Below are positions 44,168 through 57,106 of a DNA stretch of 64,000 nt, in pieces. Under the pieces are notes generated by a model. That model was not told the DNA's origin, did no database searches, and saw only the letters and a list, made by a program, of their open reading frames with translations. Location: positions 41,978,815-42,042,814 of the forward strand of contig CM055111.1 in assembly GCA_029204225.1 (NCBI GenBank), given 5' to 3'. The first letter of the stretch is position 1, and each line of letters opens with the position of its first letter. This DNA comes from Diphasiastrum complanatum. Taxonomy: Eukaryota > Streptophyta > Lycopodiopsida > Lycopodiales > Lycopodiaceae. Position numbers and translations under genes: made by a program.

Positions 44168-45871
44168 CTACGTATAGCTGCCCGCTGGAGGCCTGAATAG
44201 AGTTGCCGGAGCAAGCTTGTCATCCTGGTAGAATGGCATGATGTCTTGTTGACAACCAAGTAGATTTCGTCTAGATACAGGAGAGAGCTCGCTGATCTCT
44301 CTGTGAGTGTCATCTACAGATATTTCTGAGGCAGTAGTGTGGATGTGGCGGATCGGATCCGGTGATTGTGCTGAGCTTTTTGGAAGCTCATTCAGAACAA
44401 AAACATTATCGTCTAAGGAGTTTGCTGCAGCAGATTGTGCAGCTTGGTGGGCTTTTGAGATTCCAAGCGAATTCTTGATGTCAGAAGGTTCTGAGTGTTT
44501 TTTGTTGGGAGAGGATGGAGGCTTGAAGCCTTTTGGCAACATGCTTACAGTAACTTCTTCAGGAGGGGCCGTGGGATTAGATCTTGGCGATGTTTTGGAA
44601 GAAACTGAGGTGCTCTCAATCACAGAATTATCATGATCAAGTCGATTGACTGCAACATGTTTCTCTACAGCTATGCTGGTGGGGATCATATTGCCACCGG
44701 GGTTTGGTGAGGACGGGGGCGAGGGTCCTTTGGGCAGAAGTTCCACCTCAAACTTTAGCTTGGTACTCATTTCTGGGATGGTGTTGTGAAGTGCGTTGGA
44801 TCGGGATGTTGGGGTTGATATTTCTTTAGGGAGAGAGTTGAAGGCCGACTCATCCCTTCCCGCTGCTGCTACTGCTTCCTTTTTTGTGAAGATCGCAGCA
44901 TTGCCTCCAGGGTTGGGTCCGGAGGGTGGAGTGGGACCTTTGGGCATGCTCTCCAAATGCAGTTTCTTACTCTTCTCGCTTGCAGTCACAAAATTGTGCG
45001 AAGGATTTGGCCTTGAAGCTGTTGCAGGGCTTTTGGGAACAGATTGAAAGACCAGCTTATGATCAGCTACCAGGGTCGCGCCATGGTGGCCACGGTTTGG
45101 TCCTGGAGGAGGGATTGTGCCTTTGGGGAGAAGCTGAGCGCTGAAAATCGGCTTTTCTGCATCTCCGTTTATCTTCGAGCTGTGCAATACTATTTCTTGG
45201 TTCTGATCCCAAATGAGAGCCTCGCCCTTCCTAGACTGCGATGCAGATTGAAGCGCTTGTTTTTCTGATTTTGAAGCTCCTTCGTTCAAAATCTTGTCCA
45301 CACTTCTTCCCATCTCCTCAGCTTCCTCACGGTGCAGCCTACTTGGCCCACATGGTGCACTCCAGCCCTTCGGAAATTTCAAACTTGCTTCAAGTTTTGC
45401 TTCTACATGCCCAATCATGATCTTTTCTCTCTGTTTTATTAGAGATGGCAACTGCTTGCCTCCTGGATTGGGATCTGAACGAGGAGTTGACATGCCGTTG
45501 TCAAGCTTGTCAAAACCAGCACCTTTCTTCTCATGGTCGAGGGACAAATCAAAGGAGCCAACTCCAAGACTCGCTGCAGTTTGCTCATGCACATGAGAGG
45601 TGATTTTCTTCCATACATTGTTCTTAAGAAAGTTGACACCCCTTATCAGAGGACGACCTGTGTGGAGGACATTAACCTTAAGCCAGCTACCATCAGAAAC
45701 AGCCTCCCTCGGAGATTGGATCTTCTGCTCCCCCGCTTTGGATACTCTACGAGATTGCAAGTCATTCCCTGTCTCGAGAACTCGACCTCTGGCATTCTGC
45801 ACATTAGGAAAGAAGATCAGGCAGAATACCAGCAGCCCACAACAGAACGAAATTTGGGCAGTGAATGCCAT
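44168..45871 (-). CDS. Secreted multi-repeat precursor with IDA/EPIP-like peptide motifs (567 aa)
   Basis: Single uninterrupted exon. Residues 1-about 28 form a signal peptide (MAFTAQ, hydrophobic CCGLLVFCLIFFP, polar NVQNARG); the ATG at 45871 is preferred over the GTG one codon upstream. No other membrane segment is seen. Repeats occur at about residues 123-139, 166-181, 248-263, 278-293, 309-324, 347-363, 379-394, 417-433, 445-460 and 496-511. The best are LPKGTIPPPGPNRGHH, MPKGPTPPSGPNPGGN, LPKGPSPPSSPNPGGN and LPKGFKPPSSPNKKHS. The described IDA/IDL motif is LPKG followed by PPSAPSKRHN, so LPKG, PPS-x-P and a terminal Asn coincide, with one residue fewer between. IDA peptides act outside the cell on HAESA-type receptor kinases to control abscission; known precursors are about 70-120 aa with one motif. 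Release of several peptides here is inference. A different Pro-rich secreted family remains possible. Confidence 0.65.
   Translation of the reverse strand: MAFTAQISFCCGLLVFCLIFFPNVQNARGRVLETGNDLQSRRVSKAGEQKIQSPREAVSDGSWLKVNVLHTGRPLIRGVNFLKNNVWKKITSHVHEQTAASLGVGSFDLSLDHEKKGAGFDKLDNGMSTPRSDPNPGGKQLPSLIKQREKIMIGHVEAKLEASLKFPKGWSAPCGPSRLHREEAEEMGRSVDKILNEGASKSEKQALQSASQSRKGEALIWDQNQEIVLHSSKINGDAEKPIFSAQLLPKGTIPPPGPNRGHHGATLVADHKLVFQSVPKSPATASRPNPSHNFVTASEKSKKLHLESMPKGPTPPSGPNPGGNAAIFTKKEAVAAAGRDESAFNSLPKEISTPTSRSNALHNTIPEMSTKLKFEVELLPKGPSPPSSPNPGGNMIPTSIAVEKHVAVNRLDHDNSVIESTSVSSKTSPRSNPTAPPEEVTVSMLPKGFKPPSSPNKKHSEPSDIKNSLGISKAHQAAQSAAANSLDDNVFVLNELPKSSAQSPDPIRHIHTTASEISVDDTHREISELSPVSRRNLLGCQQDIMPFYQDDKLAPATLFRPPAGSYT
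44339..45130 (-). repeat. Coding tandem repeat array of the IDA-like precursor
   Basis: Strong motifs at 45083-45130, 44900-44947, 44690-44737 and 44492-44539 are 61-70 codons apart. Weaker versions (VPKSPATASRPNPSHN, LPKEISTPTSRSNALHN, an eroded copy, LPKSSAQSPDPIRHIH) fall between or after them, giving a higher-order unit of about 66 codons. Confidence 0.75.
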
Positions 45872-46070
45872 CACGCCAAAAACTAAGAATTATCACCACG
45901 AATAAAAAGAGAACTGAAAGAATGCGAATGATAATCACAGCTAGTGGTTGAGAAGGGATGGATCAAGATATCAGAATGCAGATAGAGATGAAATACTAAA
46001 AAGCAAGGATGGATATGAAGGATGATTCGATTGAAGTAGAATTAGGTGACAAATGCTTGTGTTTTTATGC

Positions 46071-46080
46071 TCTGTGATTG
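46071..46080 (-). promoter_or_regulatory. Candidate TATA box of the IDA-like gene
   Basis: GCATAAAAAC on the minus strand about 200 bp upstream of the ATG. Position fits a short 5' UTR; no other support. Confidence 0.35.
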
Positions 46081-46089
46081 ATGCAGAAG

Positions 46090-46952
46090 AAAAGTTTCTG
46101 GGAAAGACTATTCCCTTCAGTCCTTGGGAGTCAGTCAGTCAGTCAGGCATTCCACTCTTGCAGCTTCATGCTGGCTTCACAAAAGCTGAACTTTGAATTT
46201 TTGCTCTTTGGATGACTTGTCTCCATTCGCTTTAAAATATGGAGAAGCTGCCCATATTTTTCCATCTGAGGCTGTATTTAGAATTGCCTCAACAACCGAC
46301 CAATTTTTCTTAGGACAGCAAAAGTTTAGGGGAGATTCTCTGCCCACCCTCTCCACTGTACTTTTGTTTTTAGTTTGAGTACATGAAATTTCATCCTTGG
46401 GTGTACCCCACTGCAAAATTCCAGCTCTGTTTTGACTTCTGATCTTGACTCCTCATTCCAATTTCCTGGCCTTGATTGGAATTTGGAGACAAGCTTTGTC
46501 AACTCCCCAAATAACCTCGCATACAAGTAACACCAATGCAACTTAAACAGAAAAGAAAGGACCTTGGTTGATTCATAAGGAAGATTCCTATTCTCAATGG
46601 GCTTTGTGGTGACCTTTCAGGGTGGTAAGGGTCATTTGATAAGTTGTGACAAGCCCATTAGAACAGAATGATATAATTTCAAAAATAATCGAAATCACTG
46701 TAAAGATCTCGTAATGGATACCTTGTTGCATATTATGCCCATTTTCAAATAAATTAAAAAGCAGAAAATGCATGAGTTTTTTTCAAAGGCAGATTCTGTT
46801 TTTTTTTTTTTTTTTTTCTGCTTGTCTGTGCCCATCCGTACGGATTCCGTACAGCTGCCATGTGGCACATTTTGTGTTGGTCAGTCAAAGTCAAACCTGC
46901 ATATTATGCTTCGTAATGTGCTTCTGAAAAAATTTCAGGTATCCATTACGCA
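46090..46952. other. Upstream flank, nothing recognised
   Basis: Contains an AGTC tetranucleotide run (46131-46144) and a 21-base T tract at about 46799-46819. Confidence 0.4.
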
Positions 46953-47086
46953 ATGGAAGGAGCCGGGCAAAAGCCATTCTGCCCGATAAGGATTTCCAAA
47001 AAAATTTGGCTCCAGGCCTCGCCCAAATTTTTTTGGAAATCCTTACCGGGCAGAAGGCAGAATGGCTTCTGCCCGGCTCCTTCCAT
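46953..47086. repeat. Foldback element, arms of about 57-63 bp
   Basis: Left arm ATGGAAGGAGCCGGGC ... CCAAAAAAATTTGG (46953-47009) and right arm CCAAATTTTTTTGG ... GCCCGGCTCCTTCCAT (47024-47086) are inverted copies with a ~14-nt loop. The right arm has an extra AAGGCAGAATGG-type insertion. Transcribed, it would form a long hairpin. Confidence 0.9.
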
Positions 47087-49458
47087 AATACAAAAAAAGC
47101 AGCCCCATTAGCTCCAAAAATTATCATAGCCACCATAAAGATCTAAAAAAAAATCCACTCTTTTATGTAAAGGATGAACAAAAGTTTTACTTACTCTTAC
47201 CCACCGAGATTGTGAAATGTGTTGTAAACAAAAAAGCGAGCATCAATTAAAATTTTCAGCAATAGAACAAATCTTTATAGGCATGTAAATATTTAATTGC
47301 TCACTTAAAGTGTGGGAAATGGTATGTTTAGTGAGACTCTCACCAATAAAATGACCATAAAATTTTGGTGAGGCCATTAGGACAATTGTTGAATCCAATA
47401 TAAAGGTCACTAAAACCCATCTTAGGCCTAAAATTCCAGGCATAGAAGATGGCAATGGAGACCTCTTACACCTGAAATTTTAACGGATCAAACTTTCTTG
47501 CTTGCTATGGATTGTAATTTTCTAAATCTCATATTCTTTTATAGGAGCATGCTCTACAAATTCACAAGCAAAAAAAAATTCATAGACCAAGGCAAATTCC
47601 ACCAAGTCTACCTCTTGGTTGCTTTGGGCCTTGTTAATTCTAGAGAAATTAGAATCTCTTTATGCTCTTCTATGAAGAATAGTAACCTCTTAACGAAAAT
47701 CCTTTACTATCCATTTCTCTCTCTCCAAGGCTACTAGTTTTTGTCATCTCACTCAATAAAATTGTTATATGATGAGTCTCCATAAGTACTTTTTGCTAAA
47801 CCCAAAGCTTATATTCATATATGCCTAAATGATCTACAATATTGTTAGACCAAGATGCAGCCTTCTCCACAAGGGCTCAACTATGTATCTATATCACCAA
47901 TAAATTAGTTATATTGGCACTACGTGATTTTGCGCAACATATTCTAAGAAAACCTTGTTGGTTGTATGATTTCATTTGGATAAAAGCACTTAAAATGGAG
48001 AGACTTTGATTGCATTGACAAGAGACTTAGTCTAATAAGGTCCGTAGATTGTTTGAATACAAGAATTGTAATGTTTAAAGTTGAACTTTGCATAAAAAAT
48101 AGTTATTTTCATGTTGGAAGTAAAGTTGGCATGGCTGCTAGTCAACATCTCAAACTTTTTCACAAGTATGCATGCATGACGTCAAGTTGCAAGTCAAGGA
48201 TGATAAGTCTCTACTTGGCAATTGACTTTACCTACACTCATGATGTGGACCAAAGTCGGCCAACCTTTGCTAAATGCTTGAAAGTTGAAATAACAAGAAC
48301 AATTTGGTAAAGCACATAGTCCTTGCCATAATTCTCTCATAGCCGACCTTCAAATACTTAGACTTTACTTTAGGTGCCACCATCCACCTCTTCTTTAGCC
48401 CTTGCGTTCAAAAAACTCAAACAAGAGCTCACTACTCCCCAACCTTAGTTGACCCTTTTCTCCAAGCACTTTCAAGACTATGCTATCTCTAACAGAGCCC
48501 CTTTCCTCTCTTACATTACAATTAGCCCTACACAAAGATTTTGAATTCAACCTTGAAGGCCCCAATCTCTACAACTTTCTCACCAAACTCTTGCTCTACA
48601 TAAGAGATTTGATTGACAAGGTGGGAACAACATGACCAATGATGAGACCCTTTGGTTCTTCAAAGTTGGAAGTCATTATGCTTAACTCCATACCAATTTA
48701 ACAGTGGAGGAGTATTTTTTATAATCTAGCAGGAAATGGTATATCAAGATGGAATCATATGAATGATGTCATCCTTTTTAGAGAACGTAATGCTCAGTGC
48801 TCAAAGTTCGTGTATTTTTTGGAGACACCTCTTCCCATTGAATTTTCAAGCATAGAGTTCCTAATAGCACGATCTGCAGAATGCATGCTATGACAGCTGG
48901 GTTACTGGCATGCTATGCCGGAATGATGCATCTGACAACTGAATTACTAGTGCATTATGTAGGAATCTCACCCTTCTCACTGAGCATTACGCAGGGGAAG
49001 GCCCCGACCCTCGGCCCTTCCCTACAGCTCGGGCCCTGCCCTCGGGCAACGGCCCTCCCAGCATGGAAGGCCCTCGGGCAGGGCGTTCCCCCCCACATAA
49101 GCTTTCTTTATAGAGATAAGCATGAATGAAAAAGAAGCCAATATCCCTTAGAACACTCTAACCTAGGGGAGATACATAAAGATAACAATAACGAATGAAA
49201 ATGACATTATGAGAGAGGGTATTATCACTTATAGAAGAATATATAAGGCAGCCAAATAGAAAGATAGCACCTTTTCTTGTTCCGACTTCAAAAGGCAAAT
49301 GGGTGACTAAGTACAAAGGTCGTAGGACAAAACTATATGTGAAATGCAATTACCGTAGAAGAAACAACTCACTTGTTTTATGAATGTTAGAAGAAACTAA
49401 GTTACTCTTTGAGATGAGATTCCATGCTAGATTTGAATTTTTCTCTATGATAAACATT
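47087..49458. other. Intergenic, no gene recognised
   Basis: Mostly AT-rich. 48990-49095 is an isolated GC-rich stretch with repeated CCCTCGGGC and an inverted GGGAAGGCC/GGCCCTTCCC pair. Confidence 0.4.
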
Positions 49459-50245
<787 letters not shown>

Positions 50246-50246
50246 G

Positions 50247-50264
50247 TGGCGCCGTTGCCGGGGA
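50247..50264 (+). other. Element J primer-binding site
   Basis: TGGCGCCGTTGCCGGGGA, one base after the LTR end; a common primer-site sequence in plant Athila/Tat-type gypsy elements. Confidence 0.85.
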
Positions 50265-50599
50265 GCGCCACACACTCGTTTTGCCGCATAGCTTTCTTAC
50301 ACTCTTTCTCTTTTCCTCTATCTCTCTCTTTCTTCTCTCTCATCATTCTTTTTCATCAGAAAAATCGAATTATAAGGGTAGAATAGTGTGAGTAGTGTTA
50401 GTTTTTGCCGTTTTTTTCATGATTTTTTTTGTTTGTTTGCACTATAGGGAGAGATTGTGGGGTGGGAGGATCAGATCCAAGCACCAAATCCTTTCATTAA
50501 TCCATAAAATCCATAAAAATCAGAAAAAAAAAGCTCAAAATCTGTTTGAGGAGGAAAAAAGAGAGCCAAAATCCCATCAGATTTTGATTTTTCAAAAAC

Positions 50600-52330
50600 C
50601 AGCAAGAACTAACCTTCGCATGACTGGCAGCAGCTCCAGGGTACTGTCCCAGACCTGCATAGAAGCCTGTGAAGGTTACTTCCCAATAGATTTTGAAAAA
50701 ACAGAGAAAAACCCATAAAAATTCAAAAATCCCTTGTAAAAATCAATTTTTTTTTCAAAACTAAAAACTAACCTTCGCAGAGCTCTCTGAAGTTCCATCT
50801 CACTGAGACAAGGACACAGAGAAGTCTGCGAGAGTTAGATCCCAAAAAAAGTGCCCCTGTGAAAGTTCCCAAGAGCAAAAAATGGCCTAGAACCTTCTCA
50901 GACAACAACTTTTTGAGTTTCTCTGGGATGTAACTCTTGCAGCTTGGTAAGCAAGTGGATCTGACTCAGATACAAGCACATACCAGTCTGCGAAGATTAG
51001 TTCCCAGAAAATCTCAAAATTTGGCCAAAAAATCACAAAAAAATGCAATTTTTTCAAGATTTTTTGAGTTTCCTAGGGAAGTAACTCTCGCAGCTTGGTG
51101 AGCAGGTGAATTTGACTGAGATACAAGTGCATACCAGTCTGCAAGGGTTTGTTCCCAGAAAATCTTAAAATTTTGCCAAAAAAACCCCAAAAAAAAGCAC
51201 TTTTTTCAAGATTCTTTGAGTTTCCTTGAAAAGTAACTCTTGCAGCTTCGTGAGCATGTGAATCTAACTGAGATACAAGTGCATACCATTCTGTGAGATT
51301 TTTTTCCCAGAAAATCTTAAAATTTTGGAAGAAAACCCCAAAAAAGTGCATTTTTTTCCAAGATTTTTTGAGTTTTTTTGGAAAGTAACTCTCTCAGGTT
51401 GGTGATCATGTGGATATAACTGAGATACAAGTGCATACCAGTCTTCAAGGCTTTGTTCCCAGAAAATCTTAAAATTTTGCAAAAGACACCCCAAAAAAAT
51501 GCACTTTTTTCAAGATTTTTTTTGTGTTTTCTAGGGAACTAACTCTTGAAACTTGTTGAGCAGATGAATCTAAATGAGATACAAGAGAATACTAGTCTGC
51601 AAGGGTTTTCTCTCCGAAAATCTTAAAATTTTGCAGAAAAACCACAAAAAATGCACTTTTTTCAATATTTTTTGAGTTTTCGTGGGAAGTAACTCTCTAA
51701 GCTTGGTAAGAAGCTTAATCTAACTGAAATACAAGTGCATACCAGTCTGCAAGGGTTTTTTCCCAGAACATCTTAAGATTTTGCAAAAAAACCACAAGAA
51801 AATGCACTCTTTTCAAGATTTTTTGAGTTTCCTTGGGAATCAACTCTGACAGCTTGGTGAGTAGGTGAATCTGACTGAGATATAAGTTCATACCAGTCTG
51901 TGAGGGCTTTTCCCCAAAAAGTCCTAAAATTTTGCAAAAGGACCACAAAAAAATGCACTTTTTTCAAGATTCTTTAAGCTTACTTGGGAAGTAACTTTTT
52001 CAGCTTGGTGAGAAGATAAATCTAATTAAGATACAAGTGAATACCAGTCTTCAAGGGTTTGTTACCAGAAAATCTTAAAATTTTGCAAAACAACCACAAA
52101 AAAATGCTCTTTTTTCAAGGATGTTTTGAGTTTCCTTGGGAAGTAACTCTTTCAGCTTGGTGAGCAGCTGAATCTAACTGAGATACAAGTTAATATCAGT
52201 CTGAGAGGGTTTTTTCCCAGAAAATCTTAGAATTTTGCAAAAAGTCCCCAAAAAAATGCACTTTTTCCATGATTTTTTAAGATCTGCTGGGAAGAAACCT
52301 TTGCAAAGAGTTTTTAAGATAGATCTAACC
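50600..52330 (+). repeat. About 150-bp tandem array in element J
   Basis: Anchored on GTAACTCTTGCAGCTTGG-like strings at about 50929, 51077, 51233, 51384, 51538, 51689, 51838, 51990, 52143 and 52290, giving nine to ten diverged units of 147-156 bp. Each unit carries GAGATACAAGTGCATACC and CCCAGAAAATCTTAAAA. Confidence 0.92.
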
Positions 52331-53105
52331 AAGATCTGGCTACTGTGAGATTTTTGTAAAGATCCAATGGTTAGATTTAGAAATATCTATGAAAAAGTGC
52401 CAAAAAGTGCCAAAAAACTGAGTTTTTTAAAGATCTTGACAAATCTGCCCATCAAGAACTCTTGCAGAACTCACATTGTCTAGAAATGGTCCATATACAG
52501 CTATTGTAAGGAGGTTGAAGGTTAGATTCACTCAGATCTAAAGAAACCTCAAAAAAAAAAAAAAAAACCACAAAGAACCAAGAAAAGGGGCTAAAATCAC
52601 AATATTAGCCAGCTGAAATTGATCAGATCTTGTCAAATCTAGGTTGCAGTCACAATATCCATCAAGATCCAACATCCCTGGACTGAACCAAGTGAATGAA
52701 CCTCAGATCAAGTTGATCAGTACCAATAAAAATCAGTTTCCACCACCATCCATACCAACCATTCATCACTCTTCTGTCCACACTCTTCTGTCCATCTCCA
52801 TATTCTCTTGACAGTGTAACTTTCATTGCGGTTATCTGTTAAATCCATTTATGTTTCTGTTCACATCCATACAAATCCCTCTTTTCTTGATTCCTTTCTC
52901 CTCTTCTTTTTCTTCTTCCACTTCAAAAAAAAAAAAAAAAGTTGGAACACCAGAGTCATTGAGCAAATCTTGAAGCAATTCACGAACCGGCTACTTTGCG
53001 ACATTCTAGTGCTGAACTATGGAGACCGCCCTTGTAGGATTATCGAAATTTAAAAAGTTCCCTGTTGAAACAATCTAAGACTACACCTATCGGATCTATC
53101 ATCCA

Positions 53106-54067
53106 GTGAAGGAATGTAATCCACCGATTCCTGAACAGATTGTCATGGCAAAATACTATGCTGGACTGCCCAAAAGGATCAAATCTGGTATGGCAGAATT
53201 AGCATCCTATGCGTCACCTGTACAACTCTATAAGGATGCTACCAAGATGGAAATCTCACTTGGGAAGAAGGATTTTCCCTATCTAGATGGGGAATCAGAG
53301 GAACAAAGGTCGACAATGAGCAATGATCCAACAAGAATGGAACCCCATGCAAGGCAACAAAGTGCAGCAAGGTCAAGCAGAACAAGTGCAACGAAAGACC
53401 CAGAACCTTGCACTTTAAGCTGTCAGCAAGCTTATGCTCGCTCTATTAAGTTTCTTGAAAAGGATGAATGTACCTTCTGCTTTGGAGATCATCCAAGTAC
53501 CAGGTGTCCAATCAAGAATCCGCGCTTGTTAAAAGGACAAAATACAGAGCAACAGGCTTGTCGGCAGAATCAAGCCAACAAGGAGCTCACCAGAAGGGTG
53601 GATGTCAGATTTATCCATCTAAATCACGAGTTTCTTTAATAAACAGTGGCAAGGTAGAAGTTTTGGTTATGTCCTCTTGCATGTCACCGAATTCAATGGA
53701 GGACCATAACAGCCTACCAGTCTATTTTGTGGAAGATCCTAAGGGGAATCTATTACCGGTGTATGCCTATCAACTTAGAGGTGATGACATATTGCACTCA
53801 GTTAGGTGCTATGGATGTGGAGGAAAACACCGACGTGCTGAATGTCCACACCGAGGGGATCCGTCAACATTTAATCCCTCGTGTTCACAATGCGGAGTTA
53901 ATCATCCATGCCGAGATTGCTCGATGAGAAATTCACAAATAGCCAGGAGGCATTTGGCCTATGTAGACCAACATGCACCTGTGGGAACCCTTCCACCTCG
54001 AACGTACTACAAAAGAAAAATCCTAGTGTCACCAAGTTATGAAGCGAGTGACGAAGAAGAAATCTGA
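53106..54067 (+). pseudogene. Element J gag with three zinc knuckles, frameshifted
   Basis: 53106-53639 has a gag-like helix-rich part (IPEQIVMAKYYAGLPKRIK) and knuckle CTFCFGDHPSTRC. An overlapping frame (53468-54067) carries CYGCGGKHRRAEC and CSQCGVNHPCRDC. A one-base shift is needed between them. Confidence 0.75.
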
Positions 54068-54132
54068 CAAAAGTCCCAAGGTATGCAAAGATACCCTCAG
54101 GCAAACAAGTAGAATCATCACAGAAGACAAAG

Positions 54133-54801
54133 ATGGTAGAATTCATCAAGCCAACGACTGTCGAGGAAATCAAGACACAGATGCTGTCAGGGCTTTTTTT
54201 GCACTCAATGCGAAGAATTCTTAGTGATGAATTACAAAGGGGACTAGCGTCAACAGGGCAAATTGAAGGCAATTCAACACAAGATCCAAGAAAAAGTGCC
54301 ATCACGCAGCCTTCAACAGGAAAGTGCAATGACCAAGAGAAGACTAAAGTTGATGATTGCCCCTCAACGAGCAAGATTCAACCAAAGTCTAATTGTTCCA
54401 CAATTCAACAGACCCCCAAATCAATGCCAATTCGGGGTATATCCATTCTTCAAAGGCCAAATCCAGGGAATCCAGGCCCAACATAGCCAATTGTACAGCA
54501 AGAACTAGAACCTACAATGATAAAGCCTTGTCCTAAATCTATGATATTGAATGCTGAGGAAAGTCGTCAGGCTGATGCATACTTCGAATACCTGGACAGA
54601 CAAGAGCATCAAGCAAATACGTCATATCCACATTATGATCTGGAGGAGTATATAACATTGGGACCAGTTGCGCCGATCTATGAAGATCCATTATATCAGC
54701 AAGATTTATCTTGGGATCCTCCTATGGAATGCCTCGACTACCCAATTGTCAATGAACAAGGTTATTTGATATGGCCACCGGACCCTTATGTGTATTATTG
54801 A
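54133..54801 (+). other. Element J downstream open frames, unrecognised
   Basis: Two open stretches (54133-54486 and 54517-54801). The second is rich in Tyr, Asp and Pro (YPHYDLEEYI ... YLIWPPDPYVYY). No protease motif is seen. Confidence 0.4.
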
Positions 54802-54988
54802 AAATATGGGAAGTCTAGGTTCTTGCTGATCAACAATCAATAAAGCCTCAGGTTTTATGTAAGCGAATTCTATCCACGCTTTTCCTGAAGCACCCATGTC
54901 CCAACAATAAACAAACCGACAACAGCGCCCCTTCACGACAGTTGCAGCCTAGTGCCGAGGGATCGACACTACTTTGGGCCGTGGACCC

Positions 54989-55720
54989 TATTGTGGGTAT
55001 TTCATGTCTACAGATAAATAAGTGGGTCCCACCACTTAAAATACTGTTGGCCAAGACTTGCCTCGTGGGCCCCCCCACAGTACAGTAGAATAATAACTGC
55101 AAGGCACTGGCATCCTGTGTGTATAAGCCCAGCCACCAATGAGCACAAGTAGCAAGTTGTAATTCCTAAAATAAGAGACTAGGGGCTTAAAACTCTAAAA
55201 TGACATTAGAGGCCCTAAGTCAAGTTGCAAATAAAAAAGCTAAAAGGGCCCAACTTAATACTCACATGAATCATGTGAGTGCCCTTGTGCTTTCTTAGCA
55301 CCATTAGATTTAAGTTGTGTTTTTTTGAAAGGCTTGGATTAGAATCCTTGCCCCAATGAAGTGGCCAATGAGAGTAAAGGAGGCTCACCTCTAAAATCTA
55401 TAAGAGGGAGTCATTTCCTTTGTATTATATCATCTTCCATTCTCATTCTAATAAAACTCTCTTGGTTTCTCCATCTCCATATATATATATCTCTCTCTCT
55501 CCTCTCTCTCTCTCTTCTCCCTCTCTCCCTATGTTGGGATAGAATAGCTTTGGGTAGGCGCTCGAGCCCCCAAAGCCTTTCTCAACCTAGACGTTTTCTC
55601 TCTCCCTCTCTCCACTCTCTTTCTCCTCTCTCTCCTCTCCCTCTCTCTTCTTGCTATGTAGGTGAAGGCGAGGTTGCCGCTCCCAACGACGGACCCCTAT
55701 GCTACATCGACGACACAACA
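54989..55720 (+). repeat. Element J 3' LTR
   Basis: Starts TATTGTGGG (TG changed to TA relative to the 5' LTR) and ends CGACACAACA before ACATT. Confidence 0.92.
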
Positions 55721-55760
55721 ACATTCCTTTGTACTTTTGTAGACAATTAATAGTATTAGT

Positions 55761-55936
<176 letters not shown>

Positions 55937-55949
55937 GATGTTTTAGGTT

Positions 55950-56884
55950 CTTAACTATTTAGAATGAAAAACAATCATTGAGTAAGACTGGATGAAAAAT
56001 CATTAGCCATTTTACAAACAAATGCAGTACAGTGGTTGCCATCTTATTTCTCACCTTGAGATTAAAACTTTATTCCAATTGTGAACAATAGTAAGGACAT
56101 GAGAAGATTCGAAAAGTACAAAGTTAAAAGTATATCAAATATTCAAGGCCAGTGGGACAAGTTGGGTAAAAAGGACATTCATGCCACACCAATGCAAGCT
56201 CAACCCTTGGCTTGTTGCATCGTTGTCATGTTGGAGCCTACTACTTGTGCTTTGGCCTACTACTTCTTGTGTAAAATGTAATTTTTGGCATAAAATTGTC
56301 AATGCTACCTAATTGTATTGTTGTGCTTGTAAAAACATTTATGAGTACATTCAACAATCCCTTTTAACAATTTGATTTCATATTTGATTGATTTTAACAT
56401 ATTCATGCTAGCAAGTTAAATTGGTGCTATTCTAATGTCAATCCAATTTAATGAAATGTAGATCGATGAATTTGATTATCAAGTAAAGATTATGATAGCA
56501 AATGGTGTTCTTTGTTCATGTTTCACAACATCAAACTGCAATTCTAAAGTGGTGTTGTTGCCATTATGGATAACTTCATAAAAAAATAGGAAGAGGGAGA
56601 GGTTTAGGGTGAGATTGATGACATCACCACTTCCCCTTCTATGTGTTGTTCCTGCTACAAATAACTTTGCTTTGGTGGATGGCCCTTCGGTTAATGGTCC
56701 TTCCTTTAGATTCATTTATTTGGATATCTTTCCCTTCTATACATCATTGAATAAGTTTATCATTGCTGCGTCCATTAAATATTTCTTCATATTTGGGCCT
56801 TATCTTCATCATTTGTATGGATTGATTAGGCTTTTGGATCACATAATAATAATTCAGGAAAAAAGTGTGTGTAATAGGGTATTA
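55950..56884 (-). other. Possible LTR of a minus-strand element (P), left bound unknown
   Basis: The right end reads GGTATTACA then TATCCCCCTCCTC, i.e. on the minus strand a purine tract GAGGAGGGGGATA followed by TGTAATACC, the usual 3' LTR junction. No partner LTR found. Confidence 0.4.
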
Positions 56885-57106
56885 CATATCCCCCTCCTCA
56901 AATGTGAAGCAACTTGGCGAACAATCGACATCATTCTTCAAGCACTCCATAATGGATTCTGAACATTTATAAAATTAACAAAGTCTTTAAATTGAATATA
57001 TGCAATATGTACATATTAGTCTAGAGCATTTTGAAGCATATGTGAGAGCTTCTCATCAATTTCAATTTTTCTTTGAATTCTTCTTTGCTTAGCCTCACTA
57101 TATTGT

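Noticed and set aside
44307-45905. Plus-strand open frames opposite the IDA-like gene
   Set aside because: Antisense shadows of a repeat-rich coding region; none has a signal peptide or known domain.
56609-56962. 117-codon plus-strand frame
   Set aside because: Overlaps the probable LTR boundary and purine tract of a minus-strand element; no recognisable domain.
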